Assembly: GCF_019097855.1 (NCBI RefSeq) | Contig: NZ_JAHRGL010000030.1 | Span: 186,001-250,000, forward strand | Reading direction: 5' to 3' | From: Geopseudomonas aromaticivorans | Lineage (GTDB): Bacteria > Pseudomonadota > Gammaproteobacteria > Pseudomonadales > Pseudomonadaceae | DNA: 64,000 nt | Shown here: positions 7,781-16,430 of the stretch, piece by piece | Layout: the number at the start of each line of letters is the position of its first letter | How positions within the stretch are numbered: the stretch's first letter is position 1 | Notes under the pieces: generated by a model | Databases searched by the model: none | What the model saw: the letters and a program-made list of their open reading frames with translations, nothing else | Told to the model about the DNA's origin: nothing | Program-made: the position numbers and the translations under genes

Positions 7781-9219
7781 CCCTGGCCGAGCTGGCCCGG
7801 GCCGGCCGCACACCGGGCCTGCCGCTGAGCATCCAGCTGCCGGACGGCGAGCTGCGCCTGTACAGCCTGCTGCGCGTGCTGCCCGGGCAGCGCTATGTCG
7901 GCCGCGCCGAATGGCAGGGGCGCCCGGTGCTGGCCAAGCTGCTGGTGGGCGCCAAGGCCGAGCGCCATTTCGCCCGCGAGTGCGAAGGTGCGCGCCTGCT
8001 GGCCGAGCAGGGGCTGACCACGCCGACGCTGCTGGCCGAAGGCTTCGCCGCGGATGAGGGCGGCTGGCTGCTGTTCGAATTCATCGCGGGCGCCGAGAGC
8101 CTGTGGGACGCCTGGCGGGCGGTGGCGGCGCAGCCGCTGCTCGGCGAAGCCCAGCGCGCGGTGCTCGCCGCCGCGCTCGGCGCCATCGCGGGCATGCACG
8201 CCCGCGGCCTGTGGCAGGCCGACCTGCACCTGGACAACCTGCTGCGCCAGGGCGAGCGCCTGTACCTGATCGACGGCGGCGGCGTGCAGGCCGAGCACGC
8301 CGGCCGGCCGCTGGGGCAGGGGCGGGCGCTGGAGAACCTCGGCGTGTTCTTCGCCCAGCTGCCGGCCGAGCTGGAGCCCTTCCTGGGCGAGCTGCTGGAT
8401 GGCTACCGGGCGGTCAATCCCACCCATGCCTTGCCGCTGGCCGAGCTGCGCCGGGAGATCGCCGGGGTGCGCCGCTGGCGCCTGCGCGACTACCTGCGCA
8501 AGAGCGGCCGCGACTGCAGCCTGTTCCGCGCCCGGGTGGGCGCCTCCGGCCTGCAGGTGGTGCGCCGCGAGGCGGCCGCCCGGCTGCAGCCGTTGCTGGA
8601 CGACCTCGACGGTTATATCGAGCGCGGCCACCTCTTCAAGACCGGCGGCGCCGCCACCGTGGCGCGGGTCGAGCTGGACGGCCAGCCGCTGCTGGTCAAG
8701 CGCTACAACGTCAAGAATGCCCTGCACTGGCTCAAGCGCTTCTGGCGGCCGAGCCGCGCCTGGCACAGCTGGCGCGCGGCCAACCGGCTGGAGCTGCTCG
8801 GCATCGCCACGCCGCGGCCGCTGGCGGTGCAGGAGCAGCGCCGCTGCTGGCTGCGCGGGCGCGCCTGGCTGGTTACCGAATATCTGCAGGGGCAGGATAT
8901 AATCGCCCGTTTTCAGCCCTGGCTGGCCGGCGTGCCGCCGGAGGCCGAACTGCTGGCCCTCGACCGCCTGTTCGCCGCGCTGCTGCGCGAGCGCATCAGC
9001 CACGGCGACCTCAAGGGGCACAACATCTTCTGGCAGGATGGCCGCTGGGCGCTGATCGACCTCGACGCCATGCGCCAGCACCGTTGCCCGCGGCGCTTCG
9101 CCCGGGCCTACGCGAAAGACCGCGCACGCTTTCTGCGCAACTGGCCGGCCGACTCGGCCCTGTACCGGTTGCTCGATAAACGTTTACCGCAGGTGCCCGG
9201 CACCTGCCCGAATAGATAG
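7777..9219 (+). CDS. Double-domain LPS kinase-like protein
   Basis: A 480-residue protein with two kinase-like modules in one chain. The first (about residues 40-180) has the catalytic loop WQADLHLDNLL with Asp at about 149 and LIDGGGVQ. The second (about 290-450) has LLVKRYNVKN for ATP binding, SHGDLKGHNIFW with Asp at about 411, and LIDLDAM. Both therefore keep the catalytic and metal-binding aspartates. P. aeruginosa has a comparably long gene at this place. The chosen ATG overlaps the previous TGA. A dual-site core kinase is a reasonable inference; substrates are unknown. Confidence 0.82.
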   Translation: MTLAELARAGRTPGLPLSIQLPDGELRLYSLLRVLPGQRYVGRAEWQGRPVLAKLLVGAKAERHFARECEGARLLAEQGLTTPTLLAEGFAADEGGWLLFEFIAGAESLWDAWRAVAAQPLLGEAQRAVLAAALGAIAGMHARGLWQADLHLDNLLRQGERLYLIDGGGVQAEHAGRPLGQGRALENLGVFFAQLPAELEPFLGELLDGYRAVNPTHALPLAELRREIAGVRRWRLRDYLRKSGRDCSLFRARVGASGLQVVRREAAARLQPLLDDLDGYIERGHLFKTGGAATVARVELDGQPLLVKRYNVKNALHWLKRFWRPSRAWHSWRAANRLELLGIATPRPLAVQEQRRCWLRGRAWLVTEYLQGQDIIARFQPWLAGVPPEAELLALDRLFAALLRERISHGDLKGHNIFWQDGRWALIDLDAMRQHRCPRRFARAYAKDRARFLRNWPADSALYRLLDKRLPQVPGTCPNR

Positions 9220-9231
9220 AGGGAAACATCT

Positions 9232-10986
9232 GTGGCATTGACCGTCCTCGGCCTTTCCGGCGCTCTCAGTCATGATCCGTCCGCGGCCCTCTACATCGAC
9301 GGCAAGCTGATCGCCGCCGTCGAAGAAGAGCGCTTCGTGCGCGACAAGCACGCCAAGAACCGCATGCCCTACGAGTCGGCCAAGTTCTGCCTGGAGCAGG
9401 CCGGCATCCAGCCGGGCGACGTCGACGTGGTGGCGATTCCCTTCGCGCCGATCAGCATCTTCGAGAAGGCCCGCTGGCAGTACGCCAAGCGCTACGCCTA
9501 CGCCCCGGACCGCGCCCTCGACGCCATCCTGTTCGGCAATCGCCGCTACAAGCGCTACCGCCAGCGCATCCAGTGGTGCCTGCAGCAGCTCGGCTTCGAC
9601 CTGAAGAAGGTCAAGATCGAGGCGGTCGAGCACCACCTGGCCCACGCTTCCAGCGCCTACCACTGCTCCGGCTTCACCGAGAAGACCGCGATCATGGGCA
9701 TCGACGGCAAGGGCGAGTACGCCACCACCTTCTTCGGCTACGGCGAGAACGGCAAGATCCACAAGCTCAAGGAGTTCTACGATCCGGACTCGCTGGGCGG
9801 CCTGTACGGCGCGATCACCGAGTTCCTCGGCTTCGAGATGCTCGACGGCGAGTTCAAGGTGATGGGCATGGCGCCCTACGGCGACGCGGCCAAGTACGAC
9901 TTCTCGCGGCTGGCCAAGTTTGAGAACGGCGAGCTGGTGATCAACACCGACTACGCCAACGTCATCGGCTTCCGCCGCTACAAGGAAAACGGCAAGGGCT
10001 ACTACTTCTCGCCCAAGCTGATCGAGTGGCTCGGTCCCAAGCGCGAAGGCGACATCGCCGACGATCCGTACATCCACTACGCCGCCAGCATGCAGGCGCT
10101 GTTCGAGAAGCTGGCGCTGGAGATGATGGACTACTACCTGGGCGACATCATCAAGCAGACCGGCAAGATCGCCTTCGCCGGCGGCTGCGCGCTGAACGTC
10201 AAGCTCAACCAGAAGATCATCGCCCGCGACGAGGTCAAGGAACTGTTCGTCCAGCCGGCCTCCGGCGACGCCGGCACCGCGGTTGGCGCCGCCGCCTACG
10301 TGTCGGTGGCCCGCGGCGTGCCGGTGGAGAAGATGGAGCACGTCTACCTAGGCCCGGCCTACTCCAACGAGGACGTGATCGCCGCCTGCGCCCGCCATCC
10401 GAAGCAGCCGGTGTTCAAGCGCATCGACAACACCACCGCGCGCATCGCCAGGATCATGGTCGACGGCAACCCGGTGGCCTGGTTCCAGGGGCGCATGGAG
10501 TTCGGCCCGCGCGCGCTGGGCGGGCGCTCGATCATCGGCTGCCCGAGCGCGGCCGGCGTGGCCGACCGCATCAACGAGCAGATCAAGTTCCGCGAGCGCT
10601 GGAGGCCGTTCTGCCCGTCGATGCTGGATACCGTGGCGCCGCAGATGCTCAAGGTCGACCACCCGTCGCCGTTCATGACCTTCACCTTCGAGGTCAACGA
10701 GGAGTGGAAGAGCCGCGTGCCGGAAGTGGTCCACGAGGACGGCACCTCGCGTGCCCAGGTCCTCGAGCGCCGGCACAACCCGCGCTGGTACGACCTGATG
10801 CTGGAGCTGGAGAAGCTCACCGGCAACGGCGTGTCGCTGAACACCTCGCTGAACCGCCGCGGCGAACCGATGGTCTGCTCGCCGACCGACGCGCTAAACA
10901 TGTTCTTCGGCTCCGACCTGCAGTACCTGATCATGGAAGATGTGCTGGTGGTCAAGGACGGGGTGGACTGGTATGACGCCGTCTGA
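9232..10986 (+). CDS. wapO: LPS core carbamoyltransferase (NodU/CmcH family)
   Basis: A 584-residue O-carbamoyltransferase that transfers carbamoyl from carbamoyl phosphate through carbamoyl-adenylate. It has the Kae1-like N-terminal domain with HHLAHASSAYH metal-binding histidines and GIDGKGEYATTFF, and the YrdC-like C-terminal domain with GGCALNVKLNQ and FGPRALGGRSI. In Pseudomonas a carbamoyl group sits on O-7 of heptose II, and this locus position holds wapO in P. aeruginosa. The start is a GTG with AGAGGG eight bases upstream. The next gene starts inside its last 14 bases. Confidence 0.92.
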   Translation: MALTVLGLSGALSHDPSAALYIDGKLIAAVEEERFVRDKHAKNRMPYESAKFCLEQAGIQPGDVDVVAIPFAPISIFEKARWQYAKRYAYAPDRALDAILFGNRRYKRYRQRIQWCLQQLGFDLKKVKIEAVEHHLAHASSAYHCSGFTEKTAIMGIDGKGEYATTFFGYGENGKIHKLKEFYDPDSLGGLYGAITEFLGFEMLDGEFKVMGMAPYGDAAKYDFSRLAKFENGELVINTDYANVIGFRRYKENGKGYYFSPKLIEWLGPKREGDIADDPYIHYAASMQALFEKLALEMMDYYLGDIIKQTGKIAFAGGCALNVKLNQKIIARDEVKELFVQPASGDAGTAVGAAAYVSVARGVPVEKMEHVYLGPAYSNEDVIAACARHPKQPVFKRIDNTTARIARIMVDGNPVAWFQGRMEFGPRALGGRSIIGCPSAAGVADRINEQIKFRERWRPFCPSMLDTVAPQMLKVDHPSPFMTFTFEVNEEWKSRVPEVVHEDGTSRAQVLERRHNPRWYDLMLELEKLTGNGVSLNTSLNRRGEPMVCSPTDALNMFFGSDLQYLIMEDVLVVKDGVDWYDAV

Positions 10987-11878
10987 GACGCTGATCAGCG
11001 TTGTCATTCCGGCGTACAACTATGCCCATCTGCTGCCCCGCGCGCTGGATTCGGTGCTGGGGCAGCTGGCCGACGACGTCGAACTGATCGTCGTCGACGA
11101 CGGCTCGCGCGACAACACCGCCGAGGTGCTGGCCGGCTACGTGGCGCGCCATCCGCAGCTGCGGGCGATCCACCAGGCCAACGCCGGCGCCGCCGCTGCG
11201 CGCAACCACGGCATCCGCGAGGCACGCGGCCGCTACGCGCTGCTGCTGGATGCCGACGACGAGCTGCTGCCCGAGGCGCTGGCCACCCTGCTCGCGGTGG
11301 TGCGGGCCAATCCGGCGGTGGGCATGGTGCTCGGCGCCCAGCTGTCGGTCTACCCGGACGGCCGCGAGCGCCTGCGCCTGCCCACCCCGGTGCCGGCGGC
11401 CAGCCCGCGCGAGCTGGCGCGCCGCTACCTGCTGCACAAGCGCATCTCGATTTCCCACTGCTGCTCGCTGTTTCGCCGCGACCTGTTGCTGGAGCGCCCC
11501 TACCCGGAAGGGCTGCGCAGCGGCGAGGACATCCCGGTGTTCGCCCACCTGCTGGTCAGCGCCCCGGTGGCGGTGACCGACGTGCCGCTGGCGCGGATCT
11601 ACAAGCACGCCGACAGCCTGCGGCATAACCGCGACAACGAAGAGGAATACGCCCTCGGCATGGTCCGCGAGGTGTTCGCCGGCCTACCCGCCGAGTGCCA
11701 GCCGCTGCGCCGCCGCTACACCGCACAGCGCTACCTGTCGCTGTTCCGCGCCGCGCAGAACGCCGGCGACCGCGCCGCGGCCAAGCGCTTCTACCAGCAG
11801 GCCGTGCGCCTGAGCCCGCTGCAGGCGCTGCGCTGGAGCTACCTGCGCAAGGGCTTGCGTTTCCTGGTGGGTGGCTGA
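10973..11878 (+). CDS. Family 2 glycosyltransferase, core assembly
   Basis: A 301-residue GT-A enzyme. The first 100 residues carry the GT2 signature: LISVVIPAYNYAHLL, ELIVVDDGSRDNT, NAGAAAARNHGI, and the DXD-like LLLDADDELLPEA. The ATG at 10973 overlaps the carbamoyltransferase stop by 14 bases; a start further upstream would lie deeper in that gene. It probably adds an outer-core sugar; donor and linkage are not predictable. It is the last gene before composition changes sharply to lower GC. Confidence 0.85.
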   Translation: MTPSETLISVVIPAYNYAHLLPRALDSVLGQLADDVELIVVDDGSRDNTAEVLAGYVARHPQLRAIHQANAGAAAARNHGIREARGRYALLLDADDELLPEALATLLAVVRANPAVGMVLGAQLSVYPDGRERLRLPTPVPAASPRELARRYLLHKRISISHCCSLFRRDLLLERPYPEGLRSGEDIPVFAHLLVSAPVAVTDVPLARIYKHADSLRHNRDNEEEYALGMVREVFAGLPAECQPLRRRYTAQRYLSLFRAAQNAGDRAAAKRFYQQAVRLSPLQALRWSYLRKGLRFLVGG

Positions 11879-11879
11879 G

Positions 11880-12845
11880 ATGCGTGTACTGATACTGACC
11901 AGCAAGCCTCGTGAGCCAGACAATCATCTGCTCTGGGAGGGTTTGCAACAGCTCGCTGATGTTGACTTGCACTATGTGACCAAGGAGGAGCAGCGTCACT
12001 TGGGTGCGGTTTTAAAGCGGTTTGATCTTGAATCTTATGATCGCGTCGTGCTGGACCTGCTTTTTCGCCATGTCTCTCGTCACGCACGTTTGCTGAGCGC
12101 TATTGCTGGCCTGGTTCTGTATGAAGAGGACGCATGCCAGGAGTTCATTCGGAGTTCTCGCTGGTTTGGCAAGTTTTCCGCTTTCTATCGCAAGGTTCCG
12201 CAGGCGCGGGTGATTTTTACCGGGTATCGAGTTTCTGAACGATTTCGTGCGCTGGGGGTGGATGCCTGTTTTCTGCCCAAGGGCTATGACAGCTCGAAGC
12301 TTTATGACACGCAGCGCTCGCGAGATATCGAGTTGGGCTTCATCGGGCGGCTGGCTAGCGATGCCTACGAGGAGCGTCGTACGTTTCTCGAGAATGCCAC
12401 CGCCAAATTCGGTGTGCAGACGCTGCGGACCTCGCCTGGCGATGAGTACCGAGAGATGCTCAATCGTATCCGGGTCTTCGTCAGTGCTGATATCGGTTTG
12501 GGCGAGTACATGGCCAAGAACTTCGAGGCCATGGCCTGTGGCTGTCTGCTGGTAGCGCACAGGCAGGGCGGTGGTGAGGAGGAAGCGCTTGGGCTCGTCG
12601 ATGGTGAAAACGTGCTCCTGTACGATGATTTCGCCGGTTTTTCGGCGATTTTGAGTCGGCTTCGCGAGGATCCATCTTTGGGCCCGAGAGTTTCTGCCGC
12701 AGGTAAGGCACACGTAAGCAGGTTTATGGATTATTGGGCTCAGGCGAGCCATTTTTATGGATTGATTGCGGCCGATTGTCGGCCCGTTGTCAGTAAGGAT
12801 TGGAAGGCTGCTGTATTTTGTGCGCTTTTCCTGCGCAGAAAGTGA
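11880..12845 (+). CDS. Glycosyltransferase, GT-B fold with group-1-like C-terminal domain
   Basis: A 321-residue protein starting MRVLILTSKPREPDN. Its C-terminal half has the layout of glycosyl transferase group 1/CgeB-like proteins: IELGFIGRLASDAYEERR, then KNFEAMACGCLLVAHRQGGG and ENVLLYDD, which forms the nucleotide-sugar pocket. It starts one base after the preceding stop. From this gene to about 14890 the base composition falls well below the surrounding GC-rich DNA with many T-ending codons, a sign of acquisition from elsewhere. Sugar specificity is unknown. Confidence 0.72.
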   Translation: MRVLILTSKPREPDNHLLWEGLQQLADVDLHYVTKEEQRHLGAVLKRFDLESYDRVVLDLLFRHVSRHARLLSAIAGLVLYEEDACQEFIRSSRWFGKFSAFYRKVPQARVIFTGYRVSERFRALGVDACFLPKGYDSSKLYDTQRSRDIELGFIGRLASDAYEERRTFLENATAKFGVQTLRTSPGDEYREMLNRIRVFVSADIGLGEYMAKNFEAMACGCLLVAHRQGGGEEEALGLVDGENVLLYDDFAGFSAILSRLREDPSLGPRVSAAGKAHVSRFMDYWAQASHFYGLIAADCRPVVSKDWKAAVFCALFLRRK

Positions 12846-12855
12846 GGGGTAAGTA

Positions 12856-13656
12856 GTGGCTATAAAGCTTTACTGGCATCGTGGAGCGGGCAAGCGAGAC
12901 CCCGGGAAAAGAAATTTCGGAGATTTTCTTTCTCCGTTGATTGTGGCCGCCGTTTCTGGGCAGTCCGTAGAGTATGCGCCCTTGTCGCGGGCCGACATGA
13001 TGGCGCTCGGTACTATTTTGGGCAATGAAAGAAAGGCCAAGTTTTTAGGCTTCAAGCGGCGTATCCATGTCTGGGGGGCCGGTTGCGGACAGCCTGGCGA
13101 GACCTTCAGCGGTCGCCACTATTATCATGCTGTGCGTGGCTTGGAAACGTTGAGTCGTATTCAGGGGGGGGCGGAAAATGTCGCCCTTGGCGATCCAGGC
13201 CTGTTGGCGGATCTCTTGGTCAACTGGCCGATCGTGAAGAAGTATAAGGTCGGATTTATCCCGCATTATGTCGATCGCCAGCATCCGGATGCCTTGAGGC
13301 TTTTGGAGCTCAATCCCGCCGTATGTCTTATAGATGTGTATTCTGGCGTCGAGCCCGTTCTCAGGCAGATGGCCAGTTGCGATTTTATTATTTCATCGAG
13401 CTTGCATGGACTTGTGGTGGCGGATGCGCTGGGGATTCCGAATGTGCGCGTCAGGTTCACGCAGGGGATAATCGATGAGCTTAAGTTCTGCGATTATTAT
13501 TCGGTTTTCGCCATGTTGCCGCCAGTTACGTTGAATTCATTCGATTGTCTTGATGTTGATCAGATATTCAAGGTTTTTTCTGAGTCCTATTCTCGGCCAG
13601 GTATTGAGGGGCTGAAATCTGGTTTGATCTCCAGTTTTCCTGGAAAATTTTTATGA
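12856..13656 (+). CDS. Polysaccharide pyruvyltransferase-family protein
   Basis: A 266-residue protein resembling the polysaccharide pyruvyl transferase family, which adds pyruvate ketals from phosphoenolpyruvate or performs related GT-B-like transfers. Family-like segments are the N-terminal KRNFGDFLSPLIV, the middle RGLETLSRIQGG with ALGDPGLLADLL, and the C-terminal SCDFIISSSLHGLVVADALGIPNV. The GTG start has an AGGGG ribosome-binding site. An eight-G run lies inside the gene at 13164-13171, so slippage could switch it off. Low GC. Function in the core is inferred from context only. Confidence 0.7.
   Translation: MAIKLYWHRGAGKRDPGKRNFGDFLSPLIVAAVSGQSVEYAPLSRADMMALGTILGNERKAKFLGFKRRIHVWGAGCGQPGETFSGRHYYHAVRGLETLSRIQGGAENVALGDPGLLADLLVNWPIVKKYKVGFIPHYVDRQHPDALRLLELNPAVCLIDVYSGVEPVLRQMASCDFIISSSLHGLVVADALGIPNVRVRFTQGIIDELKFCDYYSVFAMLPPVTLNSFDCLDVDQIFKVFSESYSRPGIEGLKSGLISSFPGKFL
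13164..13171 (+). repeat. Eight-G homopolymer inside the pyruvyltransferase-like gene
   Basis: A run of eight G residues occurs about one third into the coding sequence. Such runs are prone to slipped-strand changes; gain or loss of one G would frameshift the product. No variation can be shown from one sequence. Confidence 0.5.
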
Positions 13657-13681
13657 CTTGTTCTTTTGGTAGGTCTTGAGC

Positions 13682-14890
13682 ATGCGAGGGAAAGAGTTTT
13701 CTTTTTTAGGAGGGGGGCGCTCTGGGGTCGCTCTTTCTGTGGCTTTTTTTGTTTTTCTGGTTTCTTTTTATTTCCCCCTTTCCTCAAAGGCTATAAATAA
13801 TATTTTTTATGCGTTTATCGCTATTCCCTGTGTCGGGTGGTTGCTTTGGAAGCCTCGCGCGCTGCCGGTTTTTTTGGCTGGGTTTGCCTGGCTTTTCGTC
13901 GCTATTGCCGGTTTGGTTGTTTTTTGCTCTTCGGAGTTGGCGGATTTAAAGAAGATTATTTATATGGTCTTGTTTTTTTCTGCCTGCATGCTTCTTTGGG
14001 TTGAGGGGTATTTGGAGCGAGTAATCTTTGGGTTTGCCGTTTTTAGTACTTTGCTGTTTCTGATTGCTGCCGCTGAATGCCTTTGGCAGGGGTTTTTTGG
14101 TGGTTCCTGGTCTCGGTATGCCGTTTTTCTAGGGTGGGAGATAAATCCGGTTTATTGGGGGTTGAGTATTGTCAGTGGCTGGGCTTTTCTCTGGGTTTTC
14201 TACTTTGATAACTGTCTTTCGCAGCGCTCTCGGCTGGCTTTCCTCCTGGGGTTCGCTTTTCTGAATTTGATGGTTTTGATGTGTGTTCTGGTTTTTCAGT
14301 CGAGGTCGGCTCTTCTGGGTTATCTGGGGTTTCTGTTTTTTTATGCTTTGCGTGGAGGGCTTTTCTGGTTCGGAAGCTTGGTGGTGGCCTTTTTGGCTGC
14401 TGCTCTTTACTTTTCCGGGTGGGGGGAGTTGCTGCTGGAGAGGGGGATGAGTTATCGGCTTGATATCTGGGTGGATGCGGTTCGTAGAGTCGTTTCCGAG
14501 TGTGGAATATGGTTGGGTTGTGGTGCGGATGATTATCGCTTTCTGGGTCAGTTTTATCATCCGCATAGCAGTTATGTTTCGGTTTTTTATAAGGGCGGGA
14601 TTGGTGGGGTGGTTTTCCTTTTGGGTTTTGCATTGACGTTTTTTGCGGTCGCCCTTAAGGGGCGGTCGCGCTGGCTGGGTATTGCGCTGATTGGCTGGGG
14701 TGGGCTGATCGCTACCGGAAATGGCATGGTGAGTTCGCCAAAGCCATTTTGGATATATTTTTGGATTCCGACCCTCATGGCTGTTCTCGAGGTGCGGGGG
14801 GCGGTGGTGAAGAAGTATCTAGATGCACGCAAGGAGGCAGAGCCTTTGGGTACCTGGTTGCGTGATTACTCAAGGAGGCTGATGCATTGA
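13682..14890 (+). CDS. waaL: O-antigen ligase (WaaL/Wzy_C family)
   Basis: A 402-residue polytopic inner-membrane protein with about ten to twelve hydrophobic segments. The large periplasmic loop region has YRLDIWVDAVRRVV, then GADDYRFLGQFYHPHSSYV and YKGGIGGVVFLLGF, the arginine/histidine pattern of O-antigen ligases. It joins undecaprenyl-linked O chains to the lipid A-core in the periplasm. The ATG at 13682 was preferred over a TTG two codons upstream because TAGGT lies at good spacing. The gene is very T-rich and low in GC, unlike msbA or waaP. A Wzy polymerase is less likely because the window's O-antigen system is ABC-dependent. Confidence 0.75.
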   Translation: MRGKEFSFLGGGRSGVALSVAFFVFLVSFYFPLSSKAINNIFYAFIAIPCVGWLLWKPRALPVFLAGFAWLFVAIAGLVVFCSSELADLKKIIYMVLFFSACMLLWVEGYLERVIFGFAVFSTLLFLIAAAECLWQGFFGGSWSRYAVFLGWEINPVYWGLSIVSGWAFLWVFYFDNCLSQRSRLAFLLGFAFLNLMVLMCVLVFQSRSALLGYLGFLFFYALRGGLFWFGSLVVAFLAAALYFSGWGELLLERGMSYRLDIWVDAVRRVVSECGIWLGCGADDYRFLGQFYHPHSSYVSVFYKGGIGGVVFLLGFALTFFAVALKGRSRWLGIALIGWGGLIATGNGMVSSPKPFWIYFWIPTLMAVLEVRGAVVKKYLDARKEAEPLGTWLRDYSRRLMH

Positions 14891-15759
14891 ACAAGGAAGC
14901 AAGTCGCCCGCTGGTTAGCGTGATCATCGCGTCGTACAACCATGCGCCCTACATCGAGGCGAGCATCGAGAGCGTGCTCGCCCAGACCTATGACAACCTC
15001 GAGCTGCTGGTGGTCGACGACGGCTCGAAGGACGACAGCGTCGAGCGCATCCGTCGTCTGCAGGAAGCGCACGGCTTTGACTTCCGTGTCCAGCGGAACC
15101 AGGGGCTGTCACGCACCCTGAACGAAGCCATCGCCCGGGCGAAGGGCAGCCTGATCGCGCCCTTCGGCTCCGATGACATCATGCTGCCCGAGCGCATCGC
15201 CAGGCAGGTCGCCTACCTGCAGGGCAAGCCGGAAGTGGGCATCTGCGCTGGCAATATCCAGGAGATCGACGAGCACGGTGACTTTCGCGATGCCCCGAAG
15301 AACCTGCCGTTGCGCCGCCTGGACTTCGAGGACGTCTTCCTCGACCGCAAGCCCGGAGCGCCGGCGCCGACCCTGCTGTTTCGCCGCGAGGCGCTGGAGA
15401 AAGTCGGCGGCTTTGACCCGCAGGTCCGTCTCGAGGATCTGCTGATCGAGCTGAAGATCACTCGTGCCGGCTACAGTCTGGACGTCCTGCCCGACGTGCT
15501 GGCCCGTTATCGGGTGCACGCGACCAACACCTACAAGAACTACCGCTTCATGGTGGACAACGTGCTGAAGACCTATGCGCACTTCGCCGATCATCCGGCC
15601 TATGCCGAGGTCTGCGCGCGTTTTTGCAACTCGATGCTGCTCAAGTGCGCGGGTACGGACCGGGCACTGGCCGGAGAGCTGCTGCGCGGTCTTCCCGTGC
15701 GCTTCTGGAATGGCAAGACCTTGCGCGGCCTCTGGCGCATGATGGCCGGTGGGCACTGA
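14887..15759 (+). CDS. Family 2 glycosyltransferase
   Basis: A 290-residue GT-A enzyme with PLVSVIIASYNHAPYIEASIESVL, ELLVVDDGSKDDSV and the donor-binding FGSDDIMLPERI. The start is a TTG overlapping the waaL stop (TTGA) and is supported by AAGGAGG at 14872-14878, ideally spaced. GC content returns to that of the main operon here, marking the end of the low-GC segment. It probably adds an outer-core or capping sugar; specificity unknown. Confidence 0.82.
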   Translation: MNKEASRPLVSVIIASYNHAPYIEASIESVLAQTYDNLELLVVDDGSKDDSVERIRRLQEAHGFDFRVQRNQGLSRTLNEAIARAKGSLIAPFGSDDIMLPERIARQVAYLQGKPEVGICAGNIQEIDEHGDFRDAPKNLPLRRLDFEDVFLDRKPGAPAPTLLFRREALEKVGGFDPQVRLEDLLIELKITRAGYSLDVLPDVLARYRVHATNTYKNYRFMVDNVLKTYAHFADHPAYAEVCARFCNSMLLKCAGTDRALAGELLRGLPVRFWNGKTLRGLWRMMAGGH

Positions 15760-15796
15760 GATGGTGGCTGGACGATTGCTGTACCGTTTTTTCGTC

Positions 15797-15806
15797 GGGG
15801 GGGCTG
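15797..15806 (+). promoter_or_regulatory. Seven-G ribosome-binding site of the acetyltransferase
   Basis: A run of seven G (15797-15803) forms the purine-rich Shine-Dalgarno region directly before CTG-ATG of the next gene, only three bases from the ATG at its 3' end. Length changes in the run would alter ribosome-binding strength or spacing rather than reading frame. Confidence 0.4.
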
Positions 15807-16430
15807 ATGAAGCTTGAGCTGATCCGGCCGCGGCTGTTTCGCCTGGCGATCATGGCCGCGCATCTGCTGCGCCGGGAGCGACCGCAACTGGACTTCGGTA
15901 GGCGTTGCCGCTTTGACAAGGCCTGCTCGATCAAGGTGGGCAAGCGCTCGGTGCTGCGCCTGGGCGACAAGGCCGCCCTGCGCGGGGGCTGTGTCATCGA
16001 TCTGGCCCGGGAAGGCAGTCTGACTCTCGCCGATCAGGCCGAGATCCGCCACTACGCGATCATCGAGTGCGGCGGGCGGGTGTCGATCGGTCGGCGCTCG
16101 GTCATCGGCGCCTACAACTGGCTGCAGGGCTCGGGCGAGATCGACATCGGAGACGACGTGATCATCGGGCCTGGGGTGCGGATCATCTCCACCAGCCACG
16201 ATGTCAGCGATCCCGACCTGCCGTTCTCCCGTCAGCCGTTGATCTCCGGGAGCGTGCGGATCGGCAGCAACGTCTGGATCGGCGCCGACGTGGTGATCCT
16301 CACCGGGGTGCGCATCGGCAAGAATGTCGTCATCGGCGCGGGATCCCTGGTGACCCGCGATCTGGAGGATGGCGGCATCTATGTCGGTACGCCGGCCCGA
16401 CGAGTCAAGGAAGTCCAGTCGAACCTATGA
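15807..16430 (+). CDS. Hexapeptide-repeat O-acetyltransferase (WbbJ/LacA type)
   Basis: A 207-residue left-handed beta-helix acyltransferase. Hexapeptide repeats run from about residue 50 to the end (IEIG/VIGAG-like steps: VSIGRRSVIGAYN, IDIGDDVIIGPGVRI, VRIGSNVWIGADVVIL), and the catalytic histidine is in STSHDVSDPD. It uses acetyl-CoA to acetylate a sugar in the cytoplasm. MKLELIRPRLFRL was taken as the start because it follows a G-rich ribosome-binding site; longer in-frame starts would overlap the previous gene. Its stop overlaps the next ATG. Confidence 0.85.
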   Translation: MKLELIRPRLFRLAIMAAHLLRRERPQLDFGRRCRFDKACSIKVGKRSVLRLGDKAALRGGCVIDLAREGSLTLADQAEIRHYAIIECGGRVSIGRRSVIGAYNWLQGSGEIDIGDDVIIGPGVRIISTSHDVSDPDLPFSRQPLISGSVRIGSNVWIGADVVILTGVRIGKNVVIGAGSLVTRDLEDGGIYVGTPARRVKEVQSNL

